A stretch of 64,000 nt of DNA from Pseudomonas atagonensis (lineage in GTDB: Bacteria; Pseudomonadota; Gammaproteobacteria; Pseudomonadales; Pseudomonadaceae). The stretch lies in contig NZ_VXCA01000017.1 of the NCBI RefSeq assembly GCF_011369485.1, positions 62,001-126,000 of the forward strand, in the 5' to 3' direction. The position numbers and the translations under genes were made by a program. The notes under the pieces are model-generated. The model was not told where the DNA came from, did not search any database, and was given only the letters and a program-made list of their open reading frames with translations. Below are positions 1 to 9,230 of the stretch, piece by piece (the stretch's first letter is position 1; every line of letters begins with the position of its first letter).

Positions 1-642
1 GTCTTCACCCACATCGACGAGAAGTCCGGCATCCCGCGTCCGGCGTTGTGGCTGACCTTCGCTCTGTCGGTGTTCTGGACGCTGCCGTTCCCGTCGTGGG
101 AAGCGCTGATCAACGTGGTTTCCGCCGCGCTGGTGTTGAGCTACGCCGTGGCCCCGGTGTCGGTGGCGGCCCTGCGCCGCAGCGCGCCAGACATGCCGCG
201 TCCGTTCCGGGTCAAGTGCATGGGCGTGCTCGGGCCGGTGTCGTTCATCATCGCCGCGCTGATCGTCTACTGGTCGGGCTGGAACACCGTGTCGTGGCTG
301 CTCGGCCTGCAGATTCTGATGTTTGTCGTGTACCTGCTCTGCGGCCGCTTCGTGCCGACCGCTCACCTCAATCTGGGCCGTCAGGTTCGCTCGTCAGCGT
401 GGCTGATCGCGTTCTACGCAGTGACCATCGTGCTGTCGAAACTTGGCACTTTTGGTGGTCTGGGCATTCTCGCCCATCCGTTCGACACGATCGTCGTCGC
501 CGCTTGCGCCACCGGCATTTATTACTGGGGCGCCGCGACCGGGGTACCGGCGCATCTGCTGCGTCTTGAAGAGGATGACGAGGAAAGCGAAGTCGCCTCA
601 CCTGCCACGTCCGTGACGGCGCGCCCTGCCGGCGCCTACTGA
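1..642 (+). CDS. Amino-acid permease, C-terminal part (APC superfamily)
   Basis: This is the last 213 residues of a membrane transporter whose start lies outside the window; the frame is open from base 1 to the TGA at 640-642. It shows about five hydrophobic segments (near residues 15-35, 40-55, 75-95, 98-115 and 130-170) and a charged, cytoplasmic-looking tail rich in Glu and Asp. The segment DMPRPFRV before a hydrophobic helix is typical of APC-family amino-acid permeases. It sits 22 bp upstream of a hydroxyproline epimerase on the same strand and so probably imports hydroxyproline or proline. The substrate is inferred from context only. Confidence 0.75.
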   Translation, partial: VFTHIDEKSGIPRPALWLTFALSVFWTLPFPSWEALINVVSAALVLSYAVAPVSVAALRRSAPDMPRPFRVKCMGVLGPVSFIIAALIVYWSGWNTVSWLLGLQILMFVVYLLCGRFVPTAHLNLGRQVRSSAWLIAFYAVTIVLSKLGTFGGLGILAHPFDTIVVAACATGIYYWGAATGVPAHLLRLEEDDEESEVASPATSVTARPAGAY

Positions 643-664
643 CATCACCCAACGGGACATATTC

Positions 665-1591
665 ATGAAACGAGTACACGTCATTGATTCCCACACCGGC
701 GGCGAACCTACCCGCCTGGTGATGAGCGGTTTCCCCGATCTGCCCGGCAACACCATGGTCGAAAAACGCGATGCACTGCGCAATCAGCACGACCAATGGC
801 GCCGCGCCTGTTTGCTCGAACCGCGCGGCAACGATGTGCTGGTCGGTGCGCTGTATTGCGAAGCGGTGTCGGCAGACGCGACCTGCGGGGTGATTTTCTT
901 CAACAACGCCGGCTATCTGGGCATGTGCGGCCACGGCACCATCGGCCTGATCAATTCGTTGCAGTACCTTGGCCACATCGCGCCGGGTGTGCACAAGATC
1001 GACACACCTGTCGGCCCGGTCAGCGCCACGCTGCACGACGACGGAACCGTGACCTTGGGCAACGTGGCCGCCTACCGGCACCGCAAACAAGTGCCAGTGG
1101 ACGTGCCCGGATTCGGCCGCGTCCTTGGCGACATCGCCTACGGCGGCAACTGGTTTTTCCTTGTCTCCGAGCACGGTCAGACGCTGAACATGGAAAGCGT
1201 CGAACACCTCACGGCGTACACCTGGGCGATGCTCAAGGCGCTGGAGGAGCAAGGCATTTTCGGCGAAGACGGCGCCATCATCGACCACATCGAACTGTTC
1301 GCTGACGACGACGTGGCCGACAGCCGCAACTTCGTCATGTGCCCGGGCAAGGCCTACGACCGCTCCCCGTGCGGCACCGGTACCAGCGCCAAACTCGCCT
1401 GCCTGGCCGCCGACGACAAGCTGCAACCCGGCTCACGTTGGGTGCAAGCGAGCATCACCGGCAGCACCTTCGAAGGACGTTTTGAATGGCAAGGCGAACG
1501 CATCCGTCCTTTCATCACCGGTCGCGCCTACATGACCGCCGACAGCACGTTGCTGATCGACGAAACAGACCCGTTCGCGTGGGGCATCTGA
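665..1591 (+). CDS. 4-hydroxyproline 2-epimerase (proline racemase family)
   Basis: A 308-residue enzyme of the proline-racemase fold that interconverts trans-4-hydroxy-L-proline and cis-4-hydroxy-D-proline in the cytoplasm, the first step of hydroxyproline use. Both catalytic cysteines are present: Cys88 in MCGHGT and Cys237 in SPCGTGT. A Ser in place of the first Cys would have suggested trans-3-hydroxyproline dehydratase instead. Length is normal for the family. The following genes encode the remaining steps of the pathway (lhp/hyp type), which supports the hydroxyproline assignment over plain proline racemase. Confidence 0.9.
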   Translation: MKRVHVIDSHTGGEPTRLVMSGFPDLPGNTMVEKRDALRNQHDQWRRACLLEPRGNDVLVGALYCEAVSADATCGVIFFNNAGYLGMCGHGTIGLINSLQYLGHIAPGVHKIDTPVGPVSATLHDDGTVTLGNVAAYRHRKQVPVDVPGFGRVLGDIAYGGNWFFLVSEHGQTLNMESVEHLTAYTWAMLKALEEQGIFGEDGAIIDHIELFADDDVADSRNFVMCPGKAYDRSPCGTGTSAKLACLAADDKLQPGSRWVQASITGSTFEGRFEWQGERIRPFITGRAYMTADSTLLIDETDPFAWGI

Positions 1592-1646
1592 GCTACCGCG
1601 CAGACTTTTCACCGCAATTTGAATGATGTGCCAAGGAGTTAAAACA

Positions 1647-2594
1647 ATGAGCGACAACATCTTCACCGGTTGCATGCCGGCCCTGATGACCCCGTGCACC
1701 GCCCAGCGCAAACCCGACTTCGATGCCCTGGTGGCCAAGGGTCGCGAGCTGATCGATATCGGCATGAGCGCCGTGGTTTATTGCGGTTCGATGGGCGACT
1801 GGCCGCTGCTTACCGAAGCCGAGCGTCAGGAAGGCGTGGCACGTCTGGTCGCCGCCGGAATCCCAACGATTGTCGGCACCGGCGCGGTGAACACCCGCGA
1901 AGCGGTTGCCCATGCAGCGCACGCTGCCAAAGTCGGCGCGCAAGGTTTGATGGTGATTCCGCGCGTGCTGTCCCGTGGCGCCTCGGCTGCCGCGCAAAAG
2001 GCCCACTTCGCGGCGATACTGCAAGCCGCGCCCGACTTGCCGGCCGTGATCTACAACAGCCCTTACTACGGCTTCGCCACCCGCGCCGATCTGTTCTTCG
2101 AACTGCGCCGCGAGTACCCGAACCTGATCGGTTTCAAGGAATTCGGCGGCGGTGCCGACCTGCGTTATGCCGCTGAAAACATCACCTCCAAGGATGACGA
2201 CGTGACCCTGATGGTCGGCGTCGACACACAAGTGGTGCATGGCTTCGTCAATTGCAACGCCACCGGCGCGATTACCGGCATCGGCAACGCCCTGCCCCGC
2301 GAAGTGCTGCAACTGGTGGCCCTGAGCAAACAGGCGGCCAAGGGTGACGCCAGGGCACGGCGTCAGGCGCGGGAGCTGGAGTCGGCGCTGGCGGTGCTGT
2401 CGTCGTTCGATGAAGGCTGCGATCTGGTGCTGTATTACAAGCATCTGATGGTGCTCAACGGCGACAAGGAATACACCCTGCACTTCAACGAAACCGATGC
2501 GTTGAGCGATTCCCAGCGTCGTTATGCCGAGAAGCAGTATTCGCTGTTCCGTCACTGGTACGAGAACTGGTCGGCCGAGCAGAACTTCGCCTGA
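1647..2594 (+). CDS. 1-pyrroline-4-hydroxy-2-carboxylate deaminase (DapA/NAL superfamily)
   Basis: A 315-residue class I aldolase-fold protein. The start at ATG 1647 is chosen because AAGGAG lies 8-13 bases upstream; an ATG at 1623 has no such site. The Schiff-base lysine is Lys164 in IGFKEF, and the Tyr of the family lies in YNSPYYGF (140/141). In the hydroxyproline pathway this family converts pyrroline-4-hydroxy-2-carboxylate to 2-oxoglutarate semialdehyde plus ammonia. Sequence alone would only say dihydrodipicolinate synthase/N-acetylneuraminate lyase family; the function comes from its place between the epimerase and the semialdehyde dehydrogenase. Confidence 0.85.
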   Translation: MSDNIFTGCMPALMTPCTAQRKPDFDALVAKGRELIDIGMSAVVYCGSMGDWPLLTEAERQEGVARLVAAGIPTIVGTGAVNTREAVAHAAHAAKVGAQGLMVIPRVLSRGASAAAQKAHFAAILQAAPDLPAVIYNSPYYGFATRADLFFELRREYPNLIGFKEFGGGADLRYAAENITSKDDDVTLMVGVDTQVVHGFVNCNATGAITGIGNALPREVLQLVALSKQAAKGDARARRQARELESALAVLSSFDEGCDLVLYYKHLMVLNGDKEYTLHFNETDALSDSQRRYAEKQYSLFRHWYENWSAEQNFA

Positions 2595-2667
2595 TCGCCT
2601 CCCCCTTTACCTGCCGTGAATCAGCGTGATTGGCGGCAGGCACCACCTTCTTCATCAGGAATACACC

Positions 2668-4260
2668 ATGACTCTGACGGGCCACCTGCTGATCGGACAG
2701 CACACAGTCGCGGGCACGCGCGAAGCCATTCGGGGGATCAACCCGGCCACGGATGCCGCACTGCAACCGGCGTACGCCGGGGGTTCGGCGGAGCATGTTG
2801 CGCAGGCGTGCGAACTGGCGTGGGCGGCGCTGGACCGCTATCGCGAAACCACACTGAGCGTCCGTGCCGGATTTCTTCAACGCATTGCCGAGGAAATCGA
2901 AGCCCTCGGCGATGAACTGATCGACCGCGCCGTGGCCGAAACCGGCCTGCCGCGCCCGCGGCTGTTGGGTGAGCGCGGGCGTACCTGCCAGCAATTACGA
3001 CTGTTCGCGCGCACCGTGCGTGCCGGCGAATGGTTGGATGTGCGCGTCGATAACGCGCAGCCGCAACGCCAACCGATGCCGCGTGCGGATTTGCGCCAAC
3101 GGCAGATTGCCCTGGGCCCCGTGGCGGTGTTTGGTGCGAGCAATTTTCCCCTGGCGTTCTCCGTGGCCGGCGGTGACACCGCGTCGGCGCTGGCGGCCGG
3201 TTGTCCGGTGATCGTCAAGGCACACGGTGCCCATCCCGGCACCAGCGAACTGGTTGGCCATGCCGTGGCGCGGGCGGTGAAAACCTGTGGTTTGCCGGAG
3301 GGGGTATTTTCGTTGCTGTACGGTTCCGGGCGCGAAGTGGGCATTGCTCTGGTCAGCGATCCGCGCATCAAAGCCGTGGGGTTCACCGGTTCGCGCAGCG
3401 GCGGTCTGGCCCTGATGCAAGCCGCGCAGGCCAGGCCCGAGCCGATACCTGTATATGCGGAAATGAGTTCGATCAACCCGGTGCTGCTGTTTCCGGCGGC
3501 ACTGCAGAACCGCACGCAGGCACTGGCCGCAGGCTTTGTCACTTCGCTGACCCTGGGTGCCGGGCAGTTCTGTACCAATCCGGGATTGCTGATTGCTCGC
3601 CGAGGGCCGGCGCTGCAGTCATTCGTCGACACGGTTGCCGACCTCCTCCAGCAGAGCCCGGCGCAGACCATGCTCACCCCGGGCATCTGCGGTGCTTACG
3701 AGGCAGGTCTGAATGCACTGGCGGAAAACGCCCGCGCCAGAATTGCCGCCATCGGCCAGATCGGCAACGGCACGAACCAGTGTCAGGCTCATGTGTTTGT
3801 CACCGACGCGGGCGATTTTCTCGCCGATCATGGGCTGCAAGCCGAAGTGTTTGGTGCCGCCTCGTTGATTGTGCAGTGCGCCAGTGACGATGAAGTCCGT
3901 CAGGTGATCGAGCATCTGGAAGGCCAACTGACGGCCACGCTGCACCTTGATGACGAAGACCTGGAACGCGCGCGCTTATTGGTGCCAATACTGGAGCGCA
4001 AGGCCGGCCGCCTGCTGGTCAATGGCTGGCCAACCGGCGTGGAAGTTTGCGATGCGATGGTGCATGGCGGCCCGTTTCCGGCCACCTCCGATGCGCGCAC
4101 CACCTCGGTGGGCACGGCGGCGATCCTGCGTTTCCTGCGTCCGGTGTGTTACCAGGACTTCCCGGACAGTCTGCTGCCCGGCGCGCTGCGACAGGCCAAT
4201 CCGCTGCACGTGAGCCGACTGGTCGACGGGCAACGGGAAGTGCCAAAACATGGCGAATAA
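2668..4260 (+). CDS. 2,5-dioxovalerate (alpha-ketoglutarate semialdehyde) dehydrogenase
   Basis: A 530-residue aldehyde dehydrogenase that would oxidise 2-oxoglutarate semialdehyde to 2-oxoglutarate with NAD(P)+, the last step of hydroxyproline breakdown. The general-base Glu is in VYAEMSS and the catalytic Cys in GQFCTNPG; the cofactor-loop sequence GFTGSRSGG is also present. The length of about 525-530 residues is characteristic of the ketoglutarate-semialdehyde dehydrogenases and longer than common 480-residue aldehyde dehydrogenases. The start at ATG 2668 follows a weak AGGAA site. The 3' end overlaps the next start by 11 bp, which implies translational coupling. Confidence 0.88.
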   Translation: MTLTGHLLIGQHTVAGTREAIRGINPATDAALQPAYAGGSAEHVAQACELAWAALDRYRETTLSVRAGFLQRIAEEIEALGDELIDRAVAETGLPRPRLLGERGRTCQQLRLFARTVRAGEWLDVRVDNAQPQRQPMPRADLRQRQIALGPVAVFGASNFPLAFSVAGGDTASALAAGCPVIVKAHGAHPGTSELVGHAVARAVKTCGLPEGVFSLLYGSGREVGIALVSDPRIKAVGFTGSRSGGLALMQAAQARPEPIPVYAEMSSINPVLLFPAALQNRTQALAAGFVTSLTLGAGQFCTNPGLLIARRGPALQSFVDTVADLLQQSPAQTMLTPGICGAYEAGLNALAENARARIAAIGQIGNGTNQCQAHVFVTDAGDFLADHGLQAEVFGAASLIVQCASDDEVRQVIEHLEGQLTATLHLDDEDLERARLLVPILERKAGRLLVNGWPTGVEVCDAMVHGGPFPATSDARTTSVGTAAILRFLRPVCYQDFPDSLLPGALRQANPLHVSRLVDGQREVPKHGE

Positions 4261-5506
4261 CGTTTCCCATGACATCGCCGTGGTCGGCGCCGGCATCATC
4301 GGCGTCGCCTGCGCCTTACGACTTGCGCGCAGAGGCTTGCGCGTGGTCGTCATTGATCAGCAGTTGCCGGGCCACGGTGCGTCGTTCGGCAATGCCGGGC
4401 ATCTGGCGACCGAGCAAGTGTTCCCGATTGCCGACGCGTCGATCCTCAAACGCCTGCCGGCCATGCTCATGGACCCGATGGGGCCTTTGCGCCTGGACTG
4501 GACATACTTGCCCCGCGCCTTGCCGTGGTTCACGCGGCTGCTGCTCAATCTGCGTGCGCAACCTTATCGCAAAACCGTGGAAGGATTACGCGCGCTGAAT
4601 GAAGGCAGCCTTGAGGCGTGGCATCGATTGCTCGCCGACATCGCCCGGCCTGATCTGCTCAAGGTCGACGGTTCTTTGCTGGTATTTGAACGCCCCGAAT
4701 CCCGTCAGGCCATCGACGCCTTGCAAACACGATTGCGCCAGCAGGAAGTACCGGTCGATTACTGGCCGGCCAACGCCATTCAGCAAACCGCACCCCAACT
4801 CAGTACGCAGATTCAGGGCGGTTTGTTCTTTCCGCGTACCGGGCACTTCATCGATCCCTATCGCGTGGTCTGTGAATTGGTCGAAGCAGCCAAAGCTTGC
4901 GGCGTGAGTTTTGTGCAGCAACAGGTGCAGGGCGGCTATGTGCAGGAGAACGGTGTATCGCTGATCACCGGCGCCGGCGCATTGACCGCCAGTCGCGTGC
5001 TGATCGCCTGCGGCGCGCACTCGGCGAAACTGACTCGTGCACTCACCGGCAAGCACGTACCGCTGGACACCGAACGTGGTTATCACCTGATGCTGCCGCA
5101 CGAACAGGATCGCCTGCCCTTCCCCGTTACCTCGCTGGAACGCAAATTCATCATGACGCCGATGACCGAAGGCTTGCGACTGGCGGGCACCGTCGAATTC
5201 GCCGGACTTGAGAAGCCCGCAAACATGCAGCGCGCCTGGCAGTTGCATCGGTTGAGTCAGGGCTTGTTCCGCAAGGATCTGAACGCCGAAGCGGCCACCC
5301 CCTGGATGGGCTTTCGCCCGTCGCTGCCGGACTCGTTACCGGTAATTGATCAGGTGTGCGAAGGCAAAGTGCTGCTTGCGTTCGGGCATCAGCATCTGGG
5401 TTTGACACAGGCGGCGGTGACGGCGGAGAGGGTTGTGGGGATGGTGATGCCGAACAAGGACAGTGATACGCCGAGTCTCCAGCCGTACCGGTTGAATCGT
5501 TTCTGA
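4250..5506 (+). CDS. FAD-dependent D-hydroxyproline dehydrogenase (DadA-like)
   Basis: A 418-residue flavoprotein of the DAO/DadA family. The N-terminal FAD-binding Rossmann motif GAGIIG (residues 13-18) is followed by the family segment [12 protein letters not shown]. The C-terminal [11 protein letters not shown] closes the FAD site. In this gene neighbourhood it should oxidise cis-4-hydroxy-D-proline to pyrroline-4-hydroxy-2-carboxylate, passing electrons to the respiratory chain. It begins 11 bp inside the aldehyde dehydrogenase gene and is the last gene of the apparent operon. A general D-amino-acid dehydrogenase is the alternative; context favours hydroxyproline. Confidence 0.82.
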   Translation: MANNVSHDIAVVGAGIIGVACALRLARRGLRVVVIDQQLPGHGASFGNAGHLATEQVFPIADASILKRLPAMLMDPMGPLRLDWTYLPRALPWFTRLLLNLRAQPYRKTVEGLRALNEGSLEAWHRLLADIARPDLLKVDGSLLVFERPESRQAIDALQTRLRQQEVPVDYWPANAIQQTAPQLSTQIQGGLFFPRTGHFIDPYRVVCELVEAAKACGVSFVQQQVQGGYVQENGVSLITGAGALTASRVLIACGAHSAKLTRALTGKHVPLDTERGYHLMLPHEQDRLPFPVTSLERKFIMTPMTEGLRLAGTVEFAGLEKPANMQRAWQLHRLSQGLFRKDLNAEAATPWMGFRPSLPDSLPVIDQVCEGKVLLAFGHQHLGLTQAAVTAERVVGMVMPNKDSDTPSLQPYRLNRF

Positions 5507-5518
5507 ATAGTTTGGTTC

Positions 5519-5556
5519 GTTCCCCCAGCCTGCTTGCAAGTGCAGACTTGGGGAAC
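5519..5556. terminator. Hairpin between convergent genes
   Basis: GTTCCCC at 5519-5525 pairs with GGGGAAC at 5550-5556, and CTGC (5530-5533) pairs with GCAG (5542-5545) above a small internal loop. The hairpin lies between the ends of two convergent genes, where a bidirectional terminator is expected. There is no clear T-run, so factor-independent termination is uncertain. Confidence 0.4.
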
Positions 5557-5579
5557 GCGGCAACCGAATGACTCATATG

Positions 5580-7880
5580 TTACGAAGGCATCAACCAGTG
5601 CTGCTCGGTGGTCCACCCCAGAAAAACCTTCGCTCCCTCAAGCGCCTGGCGATCCACTGTCAACTGATGCCCGGTGGCGGCAACGCGCAATCCGATCATT
5701 GCGGGTAGAAATCTCTCCCGGAACTCACTGGATTGCGCTGCAAAATGCGACTCGATACTGTCGAGCGCAGAACGCAACAGCTCGTCTTCGAGCATCGACA
5801 GGTAAAAAACCATTTGGCGCCAGGCATAAGCGGTGTTTTTCAACATCACCAGACGGGTATGGTAATGCTTGATTTGCATCTGCTGTTGCCTGCAAATCCA
5901 CTCAAAACACGTCAGGGCCAGCGCGCTCAAACGGTGGTGCAACAGTGTTTTCAGACTTAACTCGCCAAACAGGAGCGCGAGGTTTTGCGTTGTCAAAATC
6001 TGTTGCTGCTCCAGGATCGTGCCGTTGACCGCTGGTTGCCAAGTCCCGAGGGTGGCGTTTGCACGTTTCGCGCAGAGCGTCGCCAACGCATCACGGTTGT
6101 TTGATCGACGCCATTGGTCACTTGGCCGTGATCGGCGCTGATCGGGAAGGCCCGCCAGCCCATCCGTATCGATATCGTAATAGCGGGCATAAAGCGTTCC
6201 GGCTATCAGGCGGGCCGAATGCCGGGCCGCTCGGGTGAATTTGTTGGAGAAAGCGCCCATGAAAATGTCGGCCGCCACCTCTTCAACGAAAGGAAGATCC
6301 AGCTTCGCCGTCTCAGCCAGTGAAACAAATTCCTGCAACAGCTTGTTTGGAACAATTGCCTGAGGAAAGGCAGAAAGGGTCAATGCAGACGCTTCGATCA
6401 ACGCCTGTCGGGCGCCGTTAACGGAAATGGCGCTTGCCTCACGCTCACTTTCCAGCACCGCGATCCAAGGCAGCTCTGTGATTTTTACCTGACTCTGCAG
6501 GTTGAGCAGTAACAAGGATCGCCGCCGACGGAAAGCACGATACGTTGCACCCGTCAACGCTTGCAGCGTCCGGTCTCGGTACCCGGCGCTACAGATTTCA
6601 GCTGTCATCGCTGGCAGAACTTTCGCCACAGTGTCTGCGGATGAGATCAAGCCATGCTCAATCAACTCGACGATTGTGCCCTTGCGGGAGCGTTCAAGGC
6701 GTCGGCGAACAGCGGGCGGCATAGTCGTTCCAGCAACCAGCGCGTAACGCTTCGCCTCTTTATCGGTGATCGGTGTCAGCAGTGGTGAAAAGTCACTGAT
6801 ACCATCTGAACCCGGATAATCAGTCAGACGCGCCGAGACCGCGTGAGCGATCAAATGATGCCCGGGGGCCGCCACGTGACTGCACTGCTCTGCCCGTTTG
6901 ATGGAATGTGCGGCGGATTCGGGATGGCCGTGTTTGCTGACAAAGTCATCGACAATTCGCCGGATGCGACCGACCTGACGCCCCGTCAGGGATTCGGGCT
7001 CTCGGGAACATTGACCGAGTAACGCAAAGAGTTCCGTAGCCCGGTTCTTGAAGGAACCATCGCTTTGAGGTTCTGCGTCACAGGTCTTGGCAATCTGCGT
7101 GCACAGCTCCGTCGCTCGCTCGAACCAACCTTCAGGATAGTGCCTGCAAGGCCAGCCCTCCTGATACGTCAAAAGAATGAGTGAGATCGCAGCATCGTAG
7201 AGAGGCAGACGATTTTCAACGACATGCTTTTGCACGGCCAGACGCGGTTGAGCCAACTGCCCGGTGAGCCGTTGCCTGACACTGGCAGTATCAAAGACAT
7301 GCACCTCGGCGGTGGAAATCGGCGGCTCGTGAACGACTGTCGGAAAGAAACGCAGCCGGTCGAAGAAAGGCACAATCTGCTCGATCAGTGTTCGCGCTTC
7401 TTCAGTGCGCTGATGCCGCAGAAGCCATGACACCGTCAGCAGTGCCGCTTCTTCCGGAACATCGATTTGATAGTTGCCTTTCGTCAATCGCTCTTGCAGC
7501 GCGGCGACACCCGCGTCCGAAAGATGCCAGGCATTGAGATCGAGCCGTTCATGACCTGGACGAATGCCAGGGATCGACGCGACCAGCTGACGTTCACAGG
7601 CGGACAAAACGCCACCGGCCAGGAGTTGCCCGGTGGCGAAACCGCCCGTAGCCACCTCCAGAGTGACCCATTCGGGCAAATCTGCGAACGGCATGCGTGA
7701 GCCGTATTGTGCGCTGCCCTGCAACAAATGCTCGACGACCCGCTGCCAGCGCTCGATCCGAATGCGTGCCTGCGGGCCAGCGTCGTTTTGATAAGCGGTC
7801 AACGCTCGAGACAGTTGAAACACCGCATAACCGGCATTGACTCCACTGTGCTCGTCGAATTCGCCGTCGTGCCTGGACAT
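5580..7880 (-). CDS. Large protein of unknown function downstream of tRNA-Gln
   Basis: A 766-residue soluble-looking protein that I do not recognise. No signal peptide, clear membrane segment, Walker motif or nuclease motif stands out. An N-terminal block (about residues 60-90) contains EWVTLEVATGGFATG, which looks conserved in style. The middle is rich in paired Arg (RRRLERSRKG, RRRRSLL) and the C-terminal half looks largely helical. ATG 7880 is preceded by AAGGA. The gene begins 25 nt after the 3' CCA of a tRNA-Gln with no terminator between. Two sampled lines (6241-6360) are 48-52% GC against about 67% in a sampled line of the hydroxyproline operon, and AT-rich stretches recur. A horizontally gained cargo gene is possible but no integrase is visible. 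Confidence 0.75.
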   Translation of the reverse strand: MSRHDGEFDEHSGVNAGYAVFQLSRALTAYQNDAGPQARIRIERWQRVVEHLLQGSAQYGSRMPFADLPEWVTLEVATGGFATGQLLAGGVLSACERQLVASIPGIRPGHERLDLNAWHLSDAGVAALQERLTKGNYQIDVPEEAALLTVSWLLRHQRTEEARTLIEQIVPFFDRLRFFPTVVHEPPISTAEVHVFDTASVRQRLTGQLAQPRLAVQKHVVENRLPLYDAAISLILLTYQEGWPCRHYPEGWFERATELCTQIAKTCDAEPQSDGSFKNRATELFALLGQCSREPESLTGRQVGRIRRIVDDFVSKHGHPESAAHSIKRAEQCSHVAAPGHHLIAHAVSARLTDYPGSDGISDFSPLLTPITDKEAKRYALVAGTTMPPAVRRRLERSRKGTIVELIEHGLISSADTVAKVLPAMTAEICSAGYRDRTLQALTGATYRAFRRRRSLLLLNLQSQVKITELPWIAVLESEREASAISVNGARQALIEASALTLSAFPQAIVPNKLLQEFVSLAETAKLDLPFVEEVAADIFMGAFSNKFTRAARHSARLIAGTLYARYYDIDTDGLAGLPDQRRSRPSDQWRRSNNRDALATLCAKRANATLGTWQPAVNGTILEQQQILTTQNLALLFGELSLKTLLHHRLSALALTCFEWICRQQQMQIKHYHTRLVMLKNTAYAWRQMVFYLSMLEDELLRSALDSIESHFAAQSSEFRERFLPAMIGLRVAATGHQLTVDRQALEGAKVFLGWTTEQHWLMPS

Positions 7881-7905
7881 ACTTCCTTGTGACCCTACGA
7901 TGTGA

Positions 7906-7980
7906 TGGGTCCGGGGGCTGGATTCGAACCAGCGCCCACCCGGTCCAGAGCCGAGTGTTCTACCGCTGAACTACCCCGGA
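7906..7980 (-). tRNA. tRNA-Gln (anticodon CTG)
   Basis: On the minus strand a 75-nt cloverleaf can be drawn. The acceptor stem TCCGGGG pairs with CCCCGGA, followed by a discriminator C and an encoded CCA. The D arm contains AGTTCAGCGGTAGAAC, the T arm contains GGTTCGAATCC, and the anticodon stem CTCGG/CCGGG encloses the loop CTCTGGA with anticodon CTG, which reads CAG (Gln). All arms pair, so it looks functional. Confidence 0.95.
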
Positions 7981-7991
7981 GCAGAGGGCGC

Positions 7992-8020
7992 ATTGTTGTC
8001 CAGCCAAGCAGGGATGTGAA
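7992..8020 (-). promoter_or_regulatory. Putative sigma-70 promoter of tRNA-Gln
   Basis: On the minus strand TTCACA (8020-8015; five of six matches to the -35 consensus) is separated by 17 bp from AACAAT (7997-7992; four of six to -10). Transcription would start about 5 bases before the mature tRNA 5' end. The downstream 766-aa gene would be read from the same promoter. Confidence 0.5.
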
Positions 8021-8098
8021 GCGCTGTTTAGCAGTTTTTGTTGCGGCACAATTCCGCTGGCACACGGCATGAAAACAGCACGACATGACAGCCCTCGG

Positions 8099-9025
8099 CT
8101 AGTCGTAAAACGGCGCAACCGCAATCCGGCTCCCCACGAAAAAGCTGTCCGCCACCAACCGTAACGGCTGCACATCCACATCACTGCCCTTATCGGCGAT
8201 CAACTGCTGAAAGTGCCGATACACCGCCGCATATTCACCCTCTTGCGACACCACCTGGCGCACACCGTCAATGCTCAACAACGCACCACCGTTGTCCAGT
8301 CGCAACACCCCTTCGGCGCAACGCACTTCGATGCTCCACAGCTCATCGTGTCCATGGTCGAAATCAAACTCCGCCCGCACATCGAGCTGACGCGCATCGG
8401 CCATTTTGATTGAAGCGGCAATTGGCGACTGGCAGTTGTCCGGCACACGCAGTTCGGCGGATTCGACGAACAGTGGCAGCGCCAGCAGATGGGTGACGAT
8501 CGACAACGCGTTGATGCCCGGATCGAACACGCCCAGACCGCCCGGTTGCCAGATCCATGTCTGGCCGGGGTGCCATTTGCGCACGTCTTCCTTCCAGTCG
8601 ATCTGTACGCTTTGCAGGGTGCACGTGGCAAGCCAGTCACGGGCGATTTCTATGCCGGGTGCGTAGCGCGAATGCCAGGCGAACAACGCGCTGACGCCCT
8701 GCTCGCTCGCCTGATCCACCAACGCCATGGCTTCACCCAACGTTGCACACGGTGGCTTTTCGACCAGCACATGTTTGCCGGCGGCCAGCGCCTCTTGCAC
8801 CAGCGCGAATCGCCCTTGGGGTGGCGTGCAGAAAGCTATCGCATCGACGTGCGGGCCGTTCTCCAGCAGTTCGCTCAGGGACTGAAAATTGTCGACGCCT
8901 GCGCAAGGCTTGCCTTGGGTAGCGACCGACACCAACTGAAATCCTGGGTTGGCGTTGATCGCCGGAACGTGTTGATCCTGGGCAATCTTGCCGTAACCCA
9001 CCAGGCCGAGACGGATTGGTTGCAT
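8099..9025 (-). CDS. gal: D-galactose 1-dehydrogenase (Gfo/Idh/MocA family)
   Basis: A 308-residue NAD(P)-dependent oxidoreductase. The N-terminal Rossmann segment GLVGYGKIAQDQH and the family motif HVLVEKPP are both present. The opening sequence closely resembles, from memory, the described P. fluorescens galactose dehydrogenase, which oxidises beta-D-galactose to galactonolactone. The start is ATG 9025 with GGAG about 9 bases upstream; a TTG one codon earlier is less likely. It stands alone between the tRNA and a divergent alcohol dehydrogenase. If the substrate call is wrong it is still a Gfo/Idh/MocA sugar dehydrogenase. Confidence 0.82.
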   Translation of the reverse strand: MQPIRLGLVGYGKIAQDQHVPAINANPGFQLVSVATQGKPCAGVDNFQSLSELLENGPHVDAIAFCTPPQGRFALVQEALAAGKHVLVEKPPCATLGEAMALVDQASEQGVSALFAWHSRYAPGIEIARDWLATCTLQSVQIDWKEDVRKWHPGQTWIWQPGGLGVFDPGINALSIVTHLLALPLFVESAELRVPDNCQSPIAASIKMADARQLDVRAEFDFDHGHDELWSIEVRCAEGVLRLDNGGALLSIDGVRQVVSQEGEYAAVYRHFQQLIADKGSDVDVQPLRLVADSFFVGSRIAVAPFYD

Positions 9026-9230
9026 CAATGACTCCGCTTTTTGTTTTGATTGGTCAGCTGTCTGTTTTTGTCAGCGAGCCGGCAGATTAACCGCAATCAT
9101 CGCCAGCGTCTGTCTGCACAACGTCACAAGGACGCGCAGGATCAGGCAAGCATTGCACAGGAATGCACTACTGCGCGGCGCGGCAGAACGGGAAGAATGT
9201 CCCCACGATAAACCGATTGAGGATGTTCCC

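Noticed and set aside
5519..7980. Integrative island with duplicated tRNA-Gln end (attL/attR) around the 766-aa gene
   Set aside because: I found no copy of the tRNA 3' end near 5507-5580 and no integrase, so an attachment-site claim is not supported.
9143..9164. GCATT...AATGC inverted repeat upstream of the alcohol dehydrogenase
   Set aside because: Arms of only 5 bp with a 7-bp spacer and no matching regulator nearby; too weak to call an operator.
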